DNA of 64,000 nt from Cryptomeria japonica (GCF_030272615.1 NC_081408.1:605483673-605547672), one strand, 5' to 3'. Numbered from the stretch's first letter, positions 1 to 11,404 are shown. Notes: generated by a model from the sequence alone, not told the origin. Numbers and translations are program-made.

Positions 1-703
1 AGGGCTACGGTTTCATCTGTCTCCTTCCTTTATTAGCAAGCAGAGAAGTTTATTTTTTGAGAATTTTCTGATGGGTTTGTTAAGTGCCATATGGCCTCTA
101 TGTAAAGCTGCTATTATAGGTGACCGCATTTTCTAAGCGGCAGATTGTATAAACTTTTAGGGTTTTGTTTTATGAGTTGTGACCGGAGGTTTTCTTTCCA
201 GGGTTCTTTCCTCTGGTATGCTCTTTGAATCCTGTGTAAAAATAAAAAATATATATATATTAATAAAATTTAGTGGAGTATTCCACTTTTATCAATATAT
301 ATATATATACAAACTAGATTTTATTTAAATTAATGCAAATAAAATAATAAATTGAATTAAACAATTTAAATAATTAAAATTAATTTAATATAACCTAAAT
401 TAAATCAAATAACTTAAATTAAAATAAATTAAATAAAACTAAATTAAATCAAAATAATCTAAATTAAAGTAACTTAAATTAAAATAAATTAAATTATCCA
501 ATATGTAATGCATAACTGTCAGTTATAAAAAGACATCTCCATGTATTCAAATAGATAAATTCATTCTATATTTAGAACATTTTGTTTATAATTTATTTAA
601 AGTGACAAAGTTTGTTTATTTACCTTCAATTACAAAAGAATAAAAAGTCATTGTGGATTTTGAGGAAGCCAAGGAAAGGAAAGGACAACGCTAGTGTGTA
701 ACT
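1..703. other. AT-rich spacer at left edge
   Basis: The first 240 bases are of mixed composition and could be the tail of a gene lying to the left, but no reading frame supports this. From about 250 to 660 the sequence is strongly AT-rich, with two short (TA)n runs near 250 and 295 and many variants of aattaaataaa. No gene is visible. Confidence 0.5.
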
Positions 704-879
704 TTGAAGGAACACAATAATTCACATATTCTAACATTGGATTATCATTCATACTTCCTTCATGTATCCTTTCTCATTATCTTATCAATGTATTCCAATC
801 TTCAATTAGGTAAGTGCACAAAGATAGTGTGTAGAAAAGTGGACACACACCTAAAAACACTTGAAAAAATAGGCACCGC

Positions 880-1062
880 GATCATGGTACTAAAAACTCA
901 AATCACTACGTATGCGCTAAGGTTCGTTGTCCCCAAGCCTAAAGGGACAAAAGCGCATACGGGGTTCCTTTACAAAAATGACCGCGTACGTGCTACTTTA
1001 GGACTTAGCACCCTGTACGCAATTTTAAGTTCTAAAGTAGTGCATACATGGTACTTGTCAAT
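880..1062 (+). repeat. left cluster of CGTACGGGGT-type subterminal repeats
   Basis: Four or five variants of a short motif centred on GCGTAYGGGGT or CGTACG lie within about 180 bp: cactacgtatgcgct near 904, gcgcatacggggttcctt near 953, accgcgtacgtgctactt near 981, ccctgtacgcaa near 1011 and gtgcatacatggtacttg near 1042. The GGGGT form reads on the plus strand here. Clusters at 9.6-9.75 kb and 11.78-11.89 kb carry the same motif on the minus strand. Opposed clusters of short subterminal motifs are typical of plant DNA transposons that bind their own transposase (known for CACTA elements). I did not find a convincing terminal inverted repeat or target duplication. Confidence 0.5.
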
Positions 1063-1407
1063 AATTTATTTTTTTTGGCCGACTGTGTCTTATTTTTCAC
1101 GCAGTCGCGAGTTGATAATTGGGTTTTTTTCTCGCTAAACCGTGCATGGGCTCCCTCTTTTCTCACCCAAATGTCATGGATCAAGGTTGGTTTTGCTTGA
1201 TTTTTGTTTTTCTTTCACATTTGTTCAATTTTTTTTACGTTTTGAATTTAAATTCATTTATTTTGATTAGGTTTTTTTATTTTTTGTTACACAAACCAAA
1301 TTCTGAAATCCACAACAACAAGATGCACCTCCTCAAAACCCCGAACAAAACCCACAATATACACCTCTAGATCCTCCTTTTGATCGTAACCTGATACACA
1401 AGAGCAA

Positions 1408-2283
1408 TTGCTTAATCAGTTAGGGAAAAATACAACTAAAATAAATAAACTGATTAATAAATTAAAAACATCTGAGCTTGAGCATCATAAATCCCTCGCC
1501 ACTAGCCTAAAAACATTAGCTAGTGGTTCCACTATAGTTTCCACTCAAATTACAAAATGGGGAAACTATAGGGATAGGTGTCATCAATATTATGCTAGTG
1601 GGTTATCATATGAGGGACTGAAAAACAAAAACATTAGTAAACAACAAATATGTGCCCTTTTTGTTGATCCTAGAACTGGTCAGTCGTTACCTCTTAATAC
1701 AAAGAGGTTTCTCATACATTGGTGTACCAATGTGCAGATGAAGAATTTTTTTTGGCAGAGGTGGTGGATGGTCTTTGACAAACCACCTTGTAATAATTTT
1801 GAGGTGCCATTGTATTTTTTGAGGAAAGTATACTGTGAGTTTGTCATCAATGTGTTGCCTAATTATTTTGACATGAGAGAGTTCCATGGTAGAGGTAGCA
1901 ACTCTAGCCAAGATAAACCTAGAGCCCATAGGCAAGTAGCCCAGGAGATTCATCGCCCCCTAGCACCCAAACCCAAGGTGCATTTGACTGTCCCAGTAGA
2001 CCTGAAAGAGACGATGGAGCTACAGACTCTTCAGGCAGCCACAACATTGACTGATGTGATCATCCATTATGGGACACAGCTAGCAAACCTTCTTGTACCA
2101 GATGATGATCCATTAGTCGCTGCAGGTGGCGCTAGTGAGCCCATTCAGCATGTGTGTGCCACTTGCTCAGGGATACATGCACAGGGACAGATGACGAGGC
2201 CATTGCAGATGGATCCACATCCCATTTGTACACAATTTGTGGGAGTAGATGTCAGACCCGCACGATTGAGGATGGGGCACTGA
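1408..2283 (+). CDS. hypothetical protein, main exon of an unrecognised transposon-borne gene
   Basis: An open frame of 291 codons whose product I do not recognise. The N-terminal third is Lys/Leu/Thr-rich and probably helical. It is followed by a Trp/Phe/Cys-rich patch (FFWQRWWMVFDK around residue 113) and a Pro/Gln-rich acidic C-terminal part. Just after its stop another frame stays coding-like for about 20 codons up to 2323, so a single-base shift near 2250 may have closed the frame early. The true start may lie upstream: there is a splice-like junction near 1180 and ORF-like sequence from 1119. It is followed by a run of mini-exons (2445-3768) in the same direction and lies opposite the minus-strand transposase-like gene at 6.4-9.3 kb. 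An accessory transposon gene is my inference; a captured host gene is possible. Confidence 0.4.
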   Translation: MLNQLGKNTTKINKLINKLKTSELEHHKSLATSLKTLASGSTIVSTQITKWGNYRDRCHQYYASGLSYEGLKNKNISKQQICALFVDPRTGQSLPLNTKRFLIHWCTNVQMKNFFWQRWWMVFDKPPCNNFEVPLYFLRKVYCEFVINVLPNYFDMREFHGRGSNSSQDKPRAHRQVAQEIHRPLAPKPKVHLTVPVDLKETMELQTLQAATTLTDVIIHYGTQLANLLVPDDDPLVAAGGASEPIQHVCATCSGIHAQGQMTRPLQMDPHPICTQFVGVDVRPARLRMGH

Positions 2284-2444
2284 TAGATGAGTTGATCGAC
2301 ATGTTGTTTGGCAATCATCTATAGACACATGTGTGTTGATTTGAATTCATAGCATTTTATTTATCAGTCACTTAAAATTTGTAATTGTAAATGAAATTTA
2401 ATTTATAGATCAATCTAAATTGATACAAATAATATGCATTTCAG

Positions 2445-3768
2445 GATGCAGCATCGGTATCTGATATTCCTCCCGCAGTTACTGCAGCGGCAATTTTGAC
2501 GTCTAAGGTATAAATTTTGTAACATGTTAAAATAGAATAGTACACTTTGAATTCAAAAAAAATACAAGATATACTAACTCTCTTTAATGCTTGCCAATTT
2601 TTATTTGTAGGCGTTGTCAGAGGACCAAATATCCCAGATTGATGATGTCACACTCTCAACGATCAATTTTGGCCTACAAGGCTATACGGTATCATATTTT
2701 GTACACCTTATTTTATGTATTCTTTTGATGGAATATGCAAGTCATTTCATTTTAGATTTGTTAAATTATGTTTAATATTATCTGTACTAATATCTCATAT
2801 TAATTTTGTTTTTTTAGGGTACCCCCTCCATGTCTAGGCTTCGTCCTTAGCAAAAGATATACTCGAGGATGCCAAAACGTGGGAAGAAGGTAATTGAACA
2901 AATTTTTAATTGTACAATTGTTTTAAAATGTTGAAATTGTCTTAGTTGGGATTAGTAGATTGATAAGTTTTTTTTGTCTGTTTTATATGTACAGTGGTCA
3001 TTGAGCTATGTAGATATGTTGAATGCACCTGATACGCTCGAGGATTGAGAGAGGGTGAAGGTATGTATCTCTACTTTGTTTTCTTGATGTGATGATTATA
3101 CGCAAGTGTACATGTGAACTTGTGATAAATTATCTTATCATTTTTTCATATAGGAAAAATCCATAGTTGCTTCATCAATGGCGAGCCCTCCTCCATGTAC
3201 TGGAGAAGCATCTCAGACTCCGGTACACTTTTATTTGATATATTACATTAATTGTTTTTAACCTACAATATTTATCATTATATTGATTCTATTTAATCTT
3301 TGATCATTTTTTGTACAGGTAATAGCGACAACTGCTCCATCAATGGTGAGCCCTCCTCGGTCTATTGGAGAAGAATCTCAGGCTCTGGTACACTTTTCTT
3401 CTCTTATTATAGATTTTTAGTGGTTTTGATGTATATATGTTAGTACATTGTATTAATTGTATTTAATCGACAATAGCCCCCTTCGTGGTTCGGCCATAAC
3501 TTGGAGTCTTTGAAGAAGGTATTCAAGAGAACTCCTGAGGCTGACAAAGAGAAGACAGAGAAGATAGTAGATCCTAGATCAGCAGATGAGGTAATCTACA
3601 TTTCTATTGCAAAGAAATTATAGTTAAATGCATAGTTATGTTGATAATTGTGAGCTATTTTCTACAAAAGGATTCTAACTTGGCTTTTGAATTGTGGTTT
3701 TGCATCCATCTACAGAGCCGCGTACTACATCTAAGAGGCTCAATTTTGATGATCCACCACAAGTATAG
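2445..3768 (+). pseudogene. series of phase-0 mini-exons, 3' part of the unrecognised gene
   Basis: Eight short exon-like blocks with clean AG and GT borders follow the main exon: 2445-2507 (63 nt), 2611-2688 (78), 2818-2889 (72), 2995-3060 (66), 3154-3222 (69), 3319-3387 (69), 3477-3590 (114), and a terminal exon near 3718-3768 ending in TAG. All internal blocks are multiples of three and read in phase 0. The two 69-nt exons are duplicates of each other, both encoding a Ser-Met-x-Ser-Pro-Pro core and a Gly-Glu-(Ala/Glu)-Ser-Gln tail. Decay is visible as an in-frame TAG in the 72-nt exon and an in-frame TGA in the 66-nt exon. The encoded sequence is Ser/Pro/charged and looks disordered. No function can be assigned. 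Exon borders are inferred from splice consensus only. Confidence 0.45.
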
Positions 3769-3944
3769 GATCATATAGTGTTAGTTGTGGTCATTGAATG
3801 ACCAATACATGTAGATATATTCTACATTTTTATTGTATATCGATTTGGACATGGCATATGCCACATTTTTGTAATACTTGTATTGACTTGGCATACATGC
3901 CTTTTTTGATATATATAAATGTTGATATTTGATCCAATAAATGT

Positions 3945-4325
3945 GTATTGACTTCATTATTGTGTATTCGTTGTATTTGGTAGCTGCCCTTTTATAAAGT
4001 TAAATAAGTATTTGCCTATGTAATCAACACTATGAATATAAACAACAAAAATCTATGATATAAAACATTGCAATCGTAGAATATGATTTGATAAACTTTC
4101 TAAAATGTTGAATTAACCCTACAAAACTCCTTTTATTGAGTTCATTATTGTGCATTCGTTCTATTTGGTGGCTTCCCTTTTATAAAGTTAAATGAATATT
4201 TGTCTATTTAATCAACAATATGAATATACACAACAAAAATCTATGATATAAAATATTGCAATCGTGGAATATGATTTGATAAACTTTCTAAAATGTTGAA
4301 TTAACCCTACAAAACTCTTTGTTTC
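3945..4325. repeat. 188-bp tandem duplication
   Basis: The stretch beginning at the cattattgtgtattcgtt motif near 3952 recurs 188 bp later. Both copies run through the shared motifs ttttataaagttaaat, atctatgatataaaa and ttgaattaaccctacaaaac. About nine tenths of positions agree by eye. The region lies just downstream of the mini-exon gene and is non-coding. Confidence 0.8.
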
Positions 4326-4615
4326 AATGAAAATTAAATTCAATGGTAACGATGAGATTTGATCCATGGTAATGATCAATGGATTCTTTTGATTATGTTC
4401 ATTTATATTTGTCAATGTGTGTGGTGCGAGAAAACCCTCATGCTCGCAATGGTCAAAGTTTGGTTCTCATCTTGTTTTACCATTGTTTTATCTAAATAAG
4501 GTAATTTGGGACCATTAATGATCATTTGAAGCCATTTGTGAAAGTTTGGAGTCATTTGGATTAAAGGTGTAAAAGTTGCTCAATTGTTGTCAAAATTGCT
4601 CAGTTGTTGTCAAAG

Positions 4616-5826
4616 TTGCAAGATAGGCTAGAATTGATTTTGTTCGTCGTGTGCACAAACCAACGTCACGAGCACTTCCAAGTGGGTAGGTTTATACTAG
4701 GCATTCTCCTGTCGTGCCTCCCAAAGCATCAGAACGTCGAGAACCATACCCTACCGGCCCGATCTCTCAAGTGCCCTGAGTCCAAACAATTATCAAACTT
4801 TGACAAACTGTTTCTCCCAATCCAGGATGCATATGATCAATCTGTTTGAATCTATAGGGTTGCATGAGGCTCCTCTACAATGACCTATCTCAGTTTCTCA
4901 CGACTCGCAGCCATTTTCAAATGGTAGTGTTTATTCACCTACTGCAAAAACTGTCAGTGGCATGCAATGCAAAGTTGCAAGATAGACTAGATTTGATTTT
5001 TTTCATCATGGGCACAAACCAACATCACAAGTGCATCCTTGTGGGCATTTTTATGCTATCCATGCTCCTATTTTGCCTCCCAATGCATCGAAACGTCAAG
5101 AGCCATACCCTACCAGGGTGATCTCTCAAGTGCCCTGAGTCCAAAATATTGTCAAACTTTGGCAAACTACTTTTTGCAATTTGGGATGCATATGATCGAT
5201 TTGTTTAAACCTATAAGGTCATGTGAGGCTCGTCTACAATGACCTATCTCAGTTTCTGACGAATTGGAGTCATTTTCAAATGGTAGTGTTTTTTCACCTA
5301 CTGCAAAAACTGTTAGTGGTATGCAATGCAAAGTTGCAAGATAGGCTAAAATTGATTTCGTTCATCATGTGCACAAACCAACATCATGAGAGTGTTTGGG
5401 TGGGTAGGTTTATGCTAGGCATGCTCCTGTCGTGCCTCCCAAAGCATCGGAACGTCAAGAGCCATACCCTACCAGTGCAATCTCTCAAGTACACTGAGTC
5501 CAAAAAATTGTCAAACTTTGACAGACTATTTCTTGCAATTCAAGATGCATATGATCAATCTGTTTGAACCTATAGGGTCATGTGAGGCTCATCTACAATG
5601 ACCTATCTTGGTTTCTGACGACTTAGAGCCATTTTTAAATGGTAGCATTTTTTCACCTACTGCAAAAACCGTCAATGGCATGCAATGCAAAGTTGCAAGC
5701 TAGGCTAGATTTGATTTCGTTCATCGTGGGTACAAACCAACATCATGAACGTGTTCGCTAGGCATTCTCCTATTGTGCCTCCCAATGCACCAGAAAATCG
5801 AGAGCCATACCCTACTGACGCGATAC
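4616..5826. repeat. 359-bp tandem repeat array, about 3.4 copies
   Basis: The anchor ttgcaagatag recurs at 4616, 4975, 5334 and (as ttgcaagctag) 5693, an exact 359-bp spacing each time. Each unit contains the blocks cacaaaccaac, ccataccctacc, tctctcaagt, atgacctatct and cacctactgcaaaaac. The last copy stops after about 130 bp near 5826. Copies differ by scattered substitutions but not by length, suggesting fairly recent amplification. Short open frames inside are by-products. The array lies between the two opposing genes of the putative transposon. Confidence 0.9.
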
Positions 5827-6066
5827 AGAAGTTTCTTGACAACATTTTTTGACAACTTTTTTGACAATAATGACAATTTTTGCTCAAATTATATCTAGAC
5901 TCAATCTATGACTCTCATGACCCAATAATGACTCAAATAATTCTCCATAGTTATACAAGAATCAAGAATGCTCATGATTGACCTTATCACATCACATAAA
6001 CTCAAAACAGAGTCACAAAAAATAGTCACAAAACATTGTCACATATTATTAAAAATTTTACCTCTA

Positions 6067-6305
6067 AATATGGACAACTCAGCTCTTGGCTATTTAAATT
6101 TACAAAAAAATGTGTTACAAATCATCTCATGGGCTTTTATACAAAATTTAGCATTTAAATATGTGCGATTCAACTCATCGCCATTTTAATATACAAATTC
6201 TGGCATCTAAATATGTACAAATCAGCTCATGGCCATTTAAATATACAAAATTAGCCCCTAAACATGTACAAATCAGCTCATGGGCATTTATATATACAAA
6301 AAATG
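6067..6305. repeat. ~50-bp degenerate minisatellite, about five copies
   Basis: Variants of acaaatcagctcatggccat followed by ttaaatatacaaaa occur near 6072, 6117, 6166, 6217 and 6267, giving a period of about 50 bp. The block ends just before the 3' end of the minus-strand transposase-like gene, so it could lie in its 3' untranslated region. Confidence 0.7.
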
Positions 6306-6371
6306 AATATAGAACAATATGTCGACGATATATACAAAAATCTCAAAATCATTCTACTCTGAACCGTAGAA

Positions 6372-9272
6372 TCAATCAAGTGAGCCTTTAGGATCGGCTC
6401 TAACCCGTATTGTGTCAAGTATTGCCTCATGGTCAAATTCACAAACTTTCCATAAAATCTTGTTATGAGGTCTACCATGATACTTCATCAAAGGAATATT
6501 TGTTGCAACAACAAGGTTAGAGAAATGAAGAATATGTCTGTGTGTTTCAAAGTCCTCGAACAACCAAACATCAGAATTCTTGATAAGGTATCTCCTAAGC
6601 CATGTTCCTGTCATGACAATAGACCTTATTGGGTACTCAATACCCTCTCCGTCAATGATTATGGTTGTCAATTTTCTTTTAGGCTCAACACAACGACACA
6701 AAAAGTAACATGTTCCTTCTTCATTGTTCTCTTCTGCAGCTCAACTGCATACACATGACCTGCATTTTATAAAGTGATAATTAATACCAAAAATAAAGTG
6801 TGATGTACAACAAAATGAACCAAAAAGAATACTTGCAAAAAAATTAATTCAAAAATTCACCTGAATCCACTAGGTTGGATACATGGTCAAAATCCACTGA
6901 TGTCTCCATCTGGTTCAATTTTAGTGCTTTGGGAATTTGATATGTATCAATGGGAACCAACGGTCTACAAGACCATTTGTCAACCCACTCTTGTGATTCA
7001 CTTCCCATAAAAAATACATGCATGAAGAGAAAAAACATACCATCTGTCTCATATAAATTACTAGTGAACTTGCATTTGAACTCATAAATGAGTGCATGTC
7101 ACTCGATCCTGCAACTGTACAATAATCTAGATAGTTTTCAATGTTAGATTCAGTTATCAACCAAAAATATCTACGAACCATTGACGTACCTGGATTACCT
7201 GGACCTATCATAGAGTTACACCATCGCACAATTGTTTTTGCATCTATCAACTCAACACCACCTTCGTACTTCAATTCTTCTCTAGCTAGGGCTCTTTTTA
7301 CACAGGCTCCTGCACCATTGTTCTCTCCCTTACCATGTCCAGCCTCAGTGAAATTCCAAAAATGGTGTACACTGCTTGTCATATGCATCCTTGTCAACCA
7401 ATAAAACATCCTTGCATTCTTGAATTGTACGGTGCAATTATCTAACCATATTAAGTGTCGATTGTATTGTATGTTTCTTTCCTTTAAATTATCATAGAAA
7501 ACTTAAAACATCCTTGTACAAACTCCGATGAATGAGTACGATCATCACTTATGTATAAGTGATACTCTCTTACAACCTTTCTATCCTCCTTTGTACTATC
7601 ATCTGCATGCATGAATGTTATGTGTAAAAAAATTGAAACTTGTGTAGAATGATAAAACATAGATTGCACTTCATTTTGAGGTTGTAGTGTATAATTTTCA
7701 GCAAAATCAATGATAGAGGCAATGGTGCCAAGAGGAAATGTGTCCTTACATAACTTGAATTTCTCATCTAACCATCGAGCTCTATGTGTATACATTATGT
7801 ACTCATAAACTAGTTTCTCTTGAAACATTTTCATAAATTCAGTTACACATATCATTTTTCACTAACTCACATCTCTTCAAATCTTTTCCATCTTTAACTC
7901 CATATGTGATTGTCTTGTATTTTCCAAAAGAAACTAGTTTTGTACCAATTTCATGTGTGCTCTCCAAATGTACACATCTTGGTAAACGTTGCAAACCACC
8001 ACATATGGCACTAGAACCTTCCAAACAAGGCATCATGTAATAAATGCAACCATCGTGTCTATTACATAGCACACTTGAAATAAATTATCTTGCAGACTTA
8101 GGAGGTGCTTGTATATTGCATTCTTGCAAAACATCATTAGTGTGCAAAGTAGAGCAAATATGACGAAAAAATATCATAGTGCATGGAAAATTCAATATGC
8201 ATCCTACAACAACACGTGGTGCATACATGATTAATCTTAATATAAAATTTTTTTGCCATTTCAAATAATCTTTGACAAATTCTTATTTGAGGAAACTTTT
8301 CAAGGAATCTTTCATAAAATTTTGTTTGAGTCATATCCAAATAGTGTTTGGCATGTGGCTCACGATTTGTAGATCTGATTCACCTTCTAATAACATCTCT
8401 TTGGTTGGGAGAAACTCTTGTGTTGTCATGCCAAAAAATTTCAATTAATGTTCTTAGTGCATCAACAACCTTGTCTTTGCATGGTAGTCTACCCGAGAAT
8501 GCCTAAAGAGAATTATTGTTAGGTTCCTCTATTTTTTCCTGCTTCTATAATGCCTTACTTAATATTGTTCTACTAACGTTTAATGACTTACTTGTTTTGC
8601 TTATCAAACAATCTTTTTTAATTTTCTTCATCACATCTTTGATTGATGTAATGACACATCGAGTAACATTAGAATCTTTAGTACGTGATTTTGAACCAAT
8701 AGCTTGATATGCATCAAATAGATTTCTCACAATAGTTCTTTCGCTATTACTTTCGGATGATCTTAGGCCTAGAATTTTCATTATCTCTCAAAAATTAAAA
8801 TTTTTAATCATTTGAACAATTAATTGACATCTTGCAGTTTGATTTAAGTTTTCAAAATAATTTTGCCATATTCTTTTAACCATTCTCCTACATGTTCTTT
8901 CATTCATTTTATCAGGCATTGGCTTCAATATATTCTCATCAATGTCAACTACATGCTTTGGTTTTCTACGAATGATTCAAGAGGTGTTAACATTGGTGCA
9001 TTGCGTGCATTAGGTACATTCAATTCATCAAATAGAGCAGGTGTATGTTCATCATTTAATTGATTATTCAATGTGATCTATTTTTCAATTGCATTAGGTT
9101 CATACGGTAAATCAAACGTCTCTTCTTCAATTGCATTAGGTGCATTATGTTTGTTTGGTAAATCGAATTGAGATTTTGAGGATGACATACCTTCTTGTCC
9201 CATTTTTCTTATGTCATGTAATTTCTTCATATGTTGTCTTTGTCTTTCCTTTTCAACCTCTTGTTGTTCCAT
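6372..9272 (-). pseudogene. transposase-like gene with DFAENY / ISDD / DNC..QFKN / GHGKG motifs, intron-containing, mildly broken
   Basis: Read on the minus strand, successive coding blocks follow the order of an uncharacterised transposase-like family that I recall from plants and animals. The N-terminus (9272-9078) is charged, with Glu/Lys/Arg/Gln. A block near 8480-8150 reads like VSPNQRDV then TQTKFYERF and a CCCRMHIEF motif. A Cys/His segment lies at 8072-7839. At 7855-7484 are IIDFAENY, a QSMFYHSTQVS segment and YISDDRTHSSEFV. Near 7450-7400 is IWLDNCTVQFKN. At 7390-7300 is WNFTEAGHGKGENNGAG followed by a KRAL motif and, further on, IVRWCNS. Plausible introns sit near 7040-6985 and 6860-6762, with a C-terminal exon at about 6760-6372. 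One base-level frameshift near 7480 and others upstream interrupt the frame. The Asp residues in DFAENY, SDD and LDN are candidates for an RNase-H-like catalytic triad; that is inference. Probable role: transposition of the surrounding element. Confidence 0.7.
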
Positions 9273-9599
9273 CGTTCATCGCTTGTTATTTCCCATGGTT
9301 GATATCAGTTGTCCTAAATAGAATCATATTACATATATATGTAAACAAAAGTTCATAAACAATCAAATAATCGTAAATTTGAGAATTATCATTTTTTCTA
9401 ATAATCAAAACTATTAAACAAACATAATAACATTGACAAAAATAATAAGAACAACAATTCAATCATTTGAAATCATGAAAAAATAAAAAATTTACTTACT
9501 TCTATGTATAAATAGTCACAGAAGTGCAGACACAGTTGCAGTGGGGCCTTCAACAAACTCAAAAACTTCTTTTGAGGTCGTTGAGGTGGTTGGGCAACT

Positions 9600-9745
9600 A
9601 AAAGTATATGTCCCAGTACCACGTACATGGTCTTTTTAGTAATCTTGTACACGTTGTTAGGCCCTTTTTAATGTTTATAGACCAACATTAATATTCTTGG
9701 TACCCCATACATGCTTTAAGTGTATAAAGACCCCATACGCTCTGT
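9600..9745 (-). repeat. right cluster of CGTACGGGGT-type subterminal repeats
   Basis: Three variants lie here: accacgtacatggtc near 9618, taccccatacatgcttta near 9701 and gaccccatacgctctg near 9729. On the minus strand they read as GYGTATGGGGTC or GTATGGGGTA, inverted relative to the cluster at 0.9-1.06 kb. They sit just upstream of the transposase-like gene's 5' end and may include its promoter. If this is the right end, the element would span about 0.85-9.8 kb. Confidence 0.5.
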
Positions 9746-9829
9746 TAGGCCTTAAAAATGTTTAGCAGACCAGCGAACTAATAGTCCCAATACCTCCTAC
9801 ATGCTTTTTGTAATAAAGAAAATGTGAAT

Positions 9830-10171
<342 letters not shown>

Positions 10172-10236
10172 AAGTTTAATTATAATTAATAAAATATCTA
10201 TACACGCATCTTTTAAAGAACTCTTATTTATTTGAC

Positions 10237-10560
10237 ATGACTGCAAAATGTGAGAATATTTATTTGAGACCATTAGCTAGACCGTCAGCTTGGAAACAAC
10301 TTTGTTGTGTGGCTCTTAGTATTCTGAGAATTGCAGGGGAACAAATTGGAAAGAAAAAATGTGCATTACCAAAGATTTCCCAAAGCCCAACAACAAGAGG
10401 AGTGTGGTTGAGGGATGATGCACAATGGGTTTTGTACACTGATTAAAATGCTAAGAATATCAGGGAAAGCATAGCCTCTACTTCTCAAACTATGGACCTT
10501 GGGATTATTAGGCCTACTGTTCATCCAAATGGTGACCACTACATGGCAGACCTAATTGCA
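10237..10560 (+). other. possible coding fragment, unrecognised
   Basis: A 69-codon frame from 10237 ends at a TAA at 10444, and coding-like sequence continues in the same frame to about 10568. Composition is protein-like, with motifs such as RPSAWKQLCC and RPTVHPNGDHYMADLIA. I cannot assign it to a family. It is isolated between two purine-rich blocks. It could be an exon captured by a transposon. Confidence 0.25.
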
Positions 10561-10569
10561 ATACAATGA

Positions 10570-10680
10570 TATAAAGTAAGGGAGATAAAGGGGGTAGGGA
10601 GAGAGAAAGAGTGGGGATGGAGAGAAGAAGAGAGAGAGGGAAGGGGTATGGAGGAAGGGAGAGAGGGGGAGAATGTTGGT
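10570..10680 (+). repeat. purine-rich block
   Basis: A stretch of roughly 100 bp is dominated by GA/GGGA words with few pyrimidines. A similar block occurs at about 11146-11262. Both flank copies of the GACCCCTTAGGAC-type repeat. Confidence 0.7.
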
Positions 10681-10689
10681 TTATTGTTC

Positions 10690-11403
10690 TTTTAAGAAGT
10701 ATTGGTACTTCTCTTTATATTATAATAATTGTTCATCTTGCCACCTTAGGATACGCTATGACCCCTTAGGATGTCATATGCTCCTAAAGGGTCATGTGGT
10801 GTAATGTGGGGTCATACAGTGTCCTATGACCCCTTAGGTGTCGTTATGGGTCATGTAATGTGTCCTTAGGGGTCATATTGTGTCCTACCACCCTTTAAGA
10901 CAATATATGACCCCTTAAGACACCATATGGTGTCGTTATGGGTCGTATGGTGTTCTAAGGGGTCATATGGTGTCCTATGACCACTTAGGACACTATATGA
11001 CCCCTTAGGTATCGAATTTTGTAAGCAGTATTGGCACTGCTTTCTATATTGTAATAACGGTTCATCTTGTCACCTCGGGACATCGTATGACCTCTTAGGA
11101 CATCATATGCTCCTAAAGGGTCATGTTGTGTTATGTGGGGTTCAGAGAAAGGGAGAGAGGGAGGGAGGGAGAGGGAGGGAGAGAGATGGGGGAGGAAGGG
11201 AGGGAGGGAGATAGAGGGAAAGAAAAGGGAGGGAGGGAGATGGGGGGAGAGAAAGACATGTCACATGATGTCATTAGGGGTCACGTGGGGTCCTAATTGA
11301 GCCACACATGTGTTAAAACACCATATGACCCCTTAAGACACCATTTGACCCCTTGAGATATCATACACGGTCAAAAGAGGTCATTGGGTGTTATGTGGGG
11401 TCC

Positions 11404-11404
<1 letters not shown>
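10690..11404. repeat. GACCCCTTAGGAC-type dispersed minisatellite with 329-bp duplication
   Basis: Words such as tatgaccccttaggac, cctaaggggtcatatgg and tggggtcctaa recur many times in both orientations, making small palindromes. The stretch starting agtattgg at 10698 repeats at 11027, giving a 329-bp direct duplication that includes cttctcttt or ctgctttct, gttcatcttg and atatgctcctaaagggtcatg. Near 11306 the words cacacatgtgttaaaacac and ccccttaag closely match the spacer of the 138-bp array at 55.8-57.35 kb, so the two loci share ancestry. Confidence 0.75.

Noticed and set aside
4604-5567. Repeated 80-114-codon frames (e.g. QDRLELI, HLLQKL)
   Set aside because: They follow the 359-bp array, whose period is not a multiple of three, so the frame shifts in each unit; no conserved coding signature.
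7141-7404. 87-codon plus-strand frame
   Set aside because: Antisense shadow of the transposase-like gene's GHGKG region.
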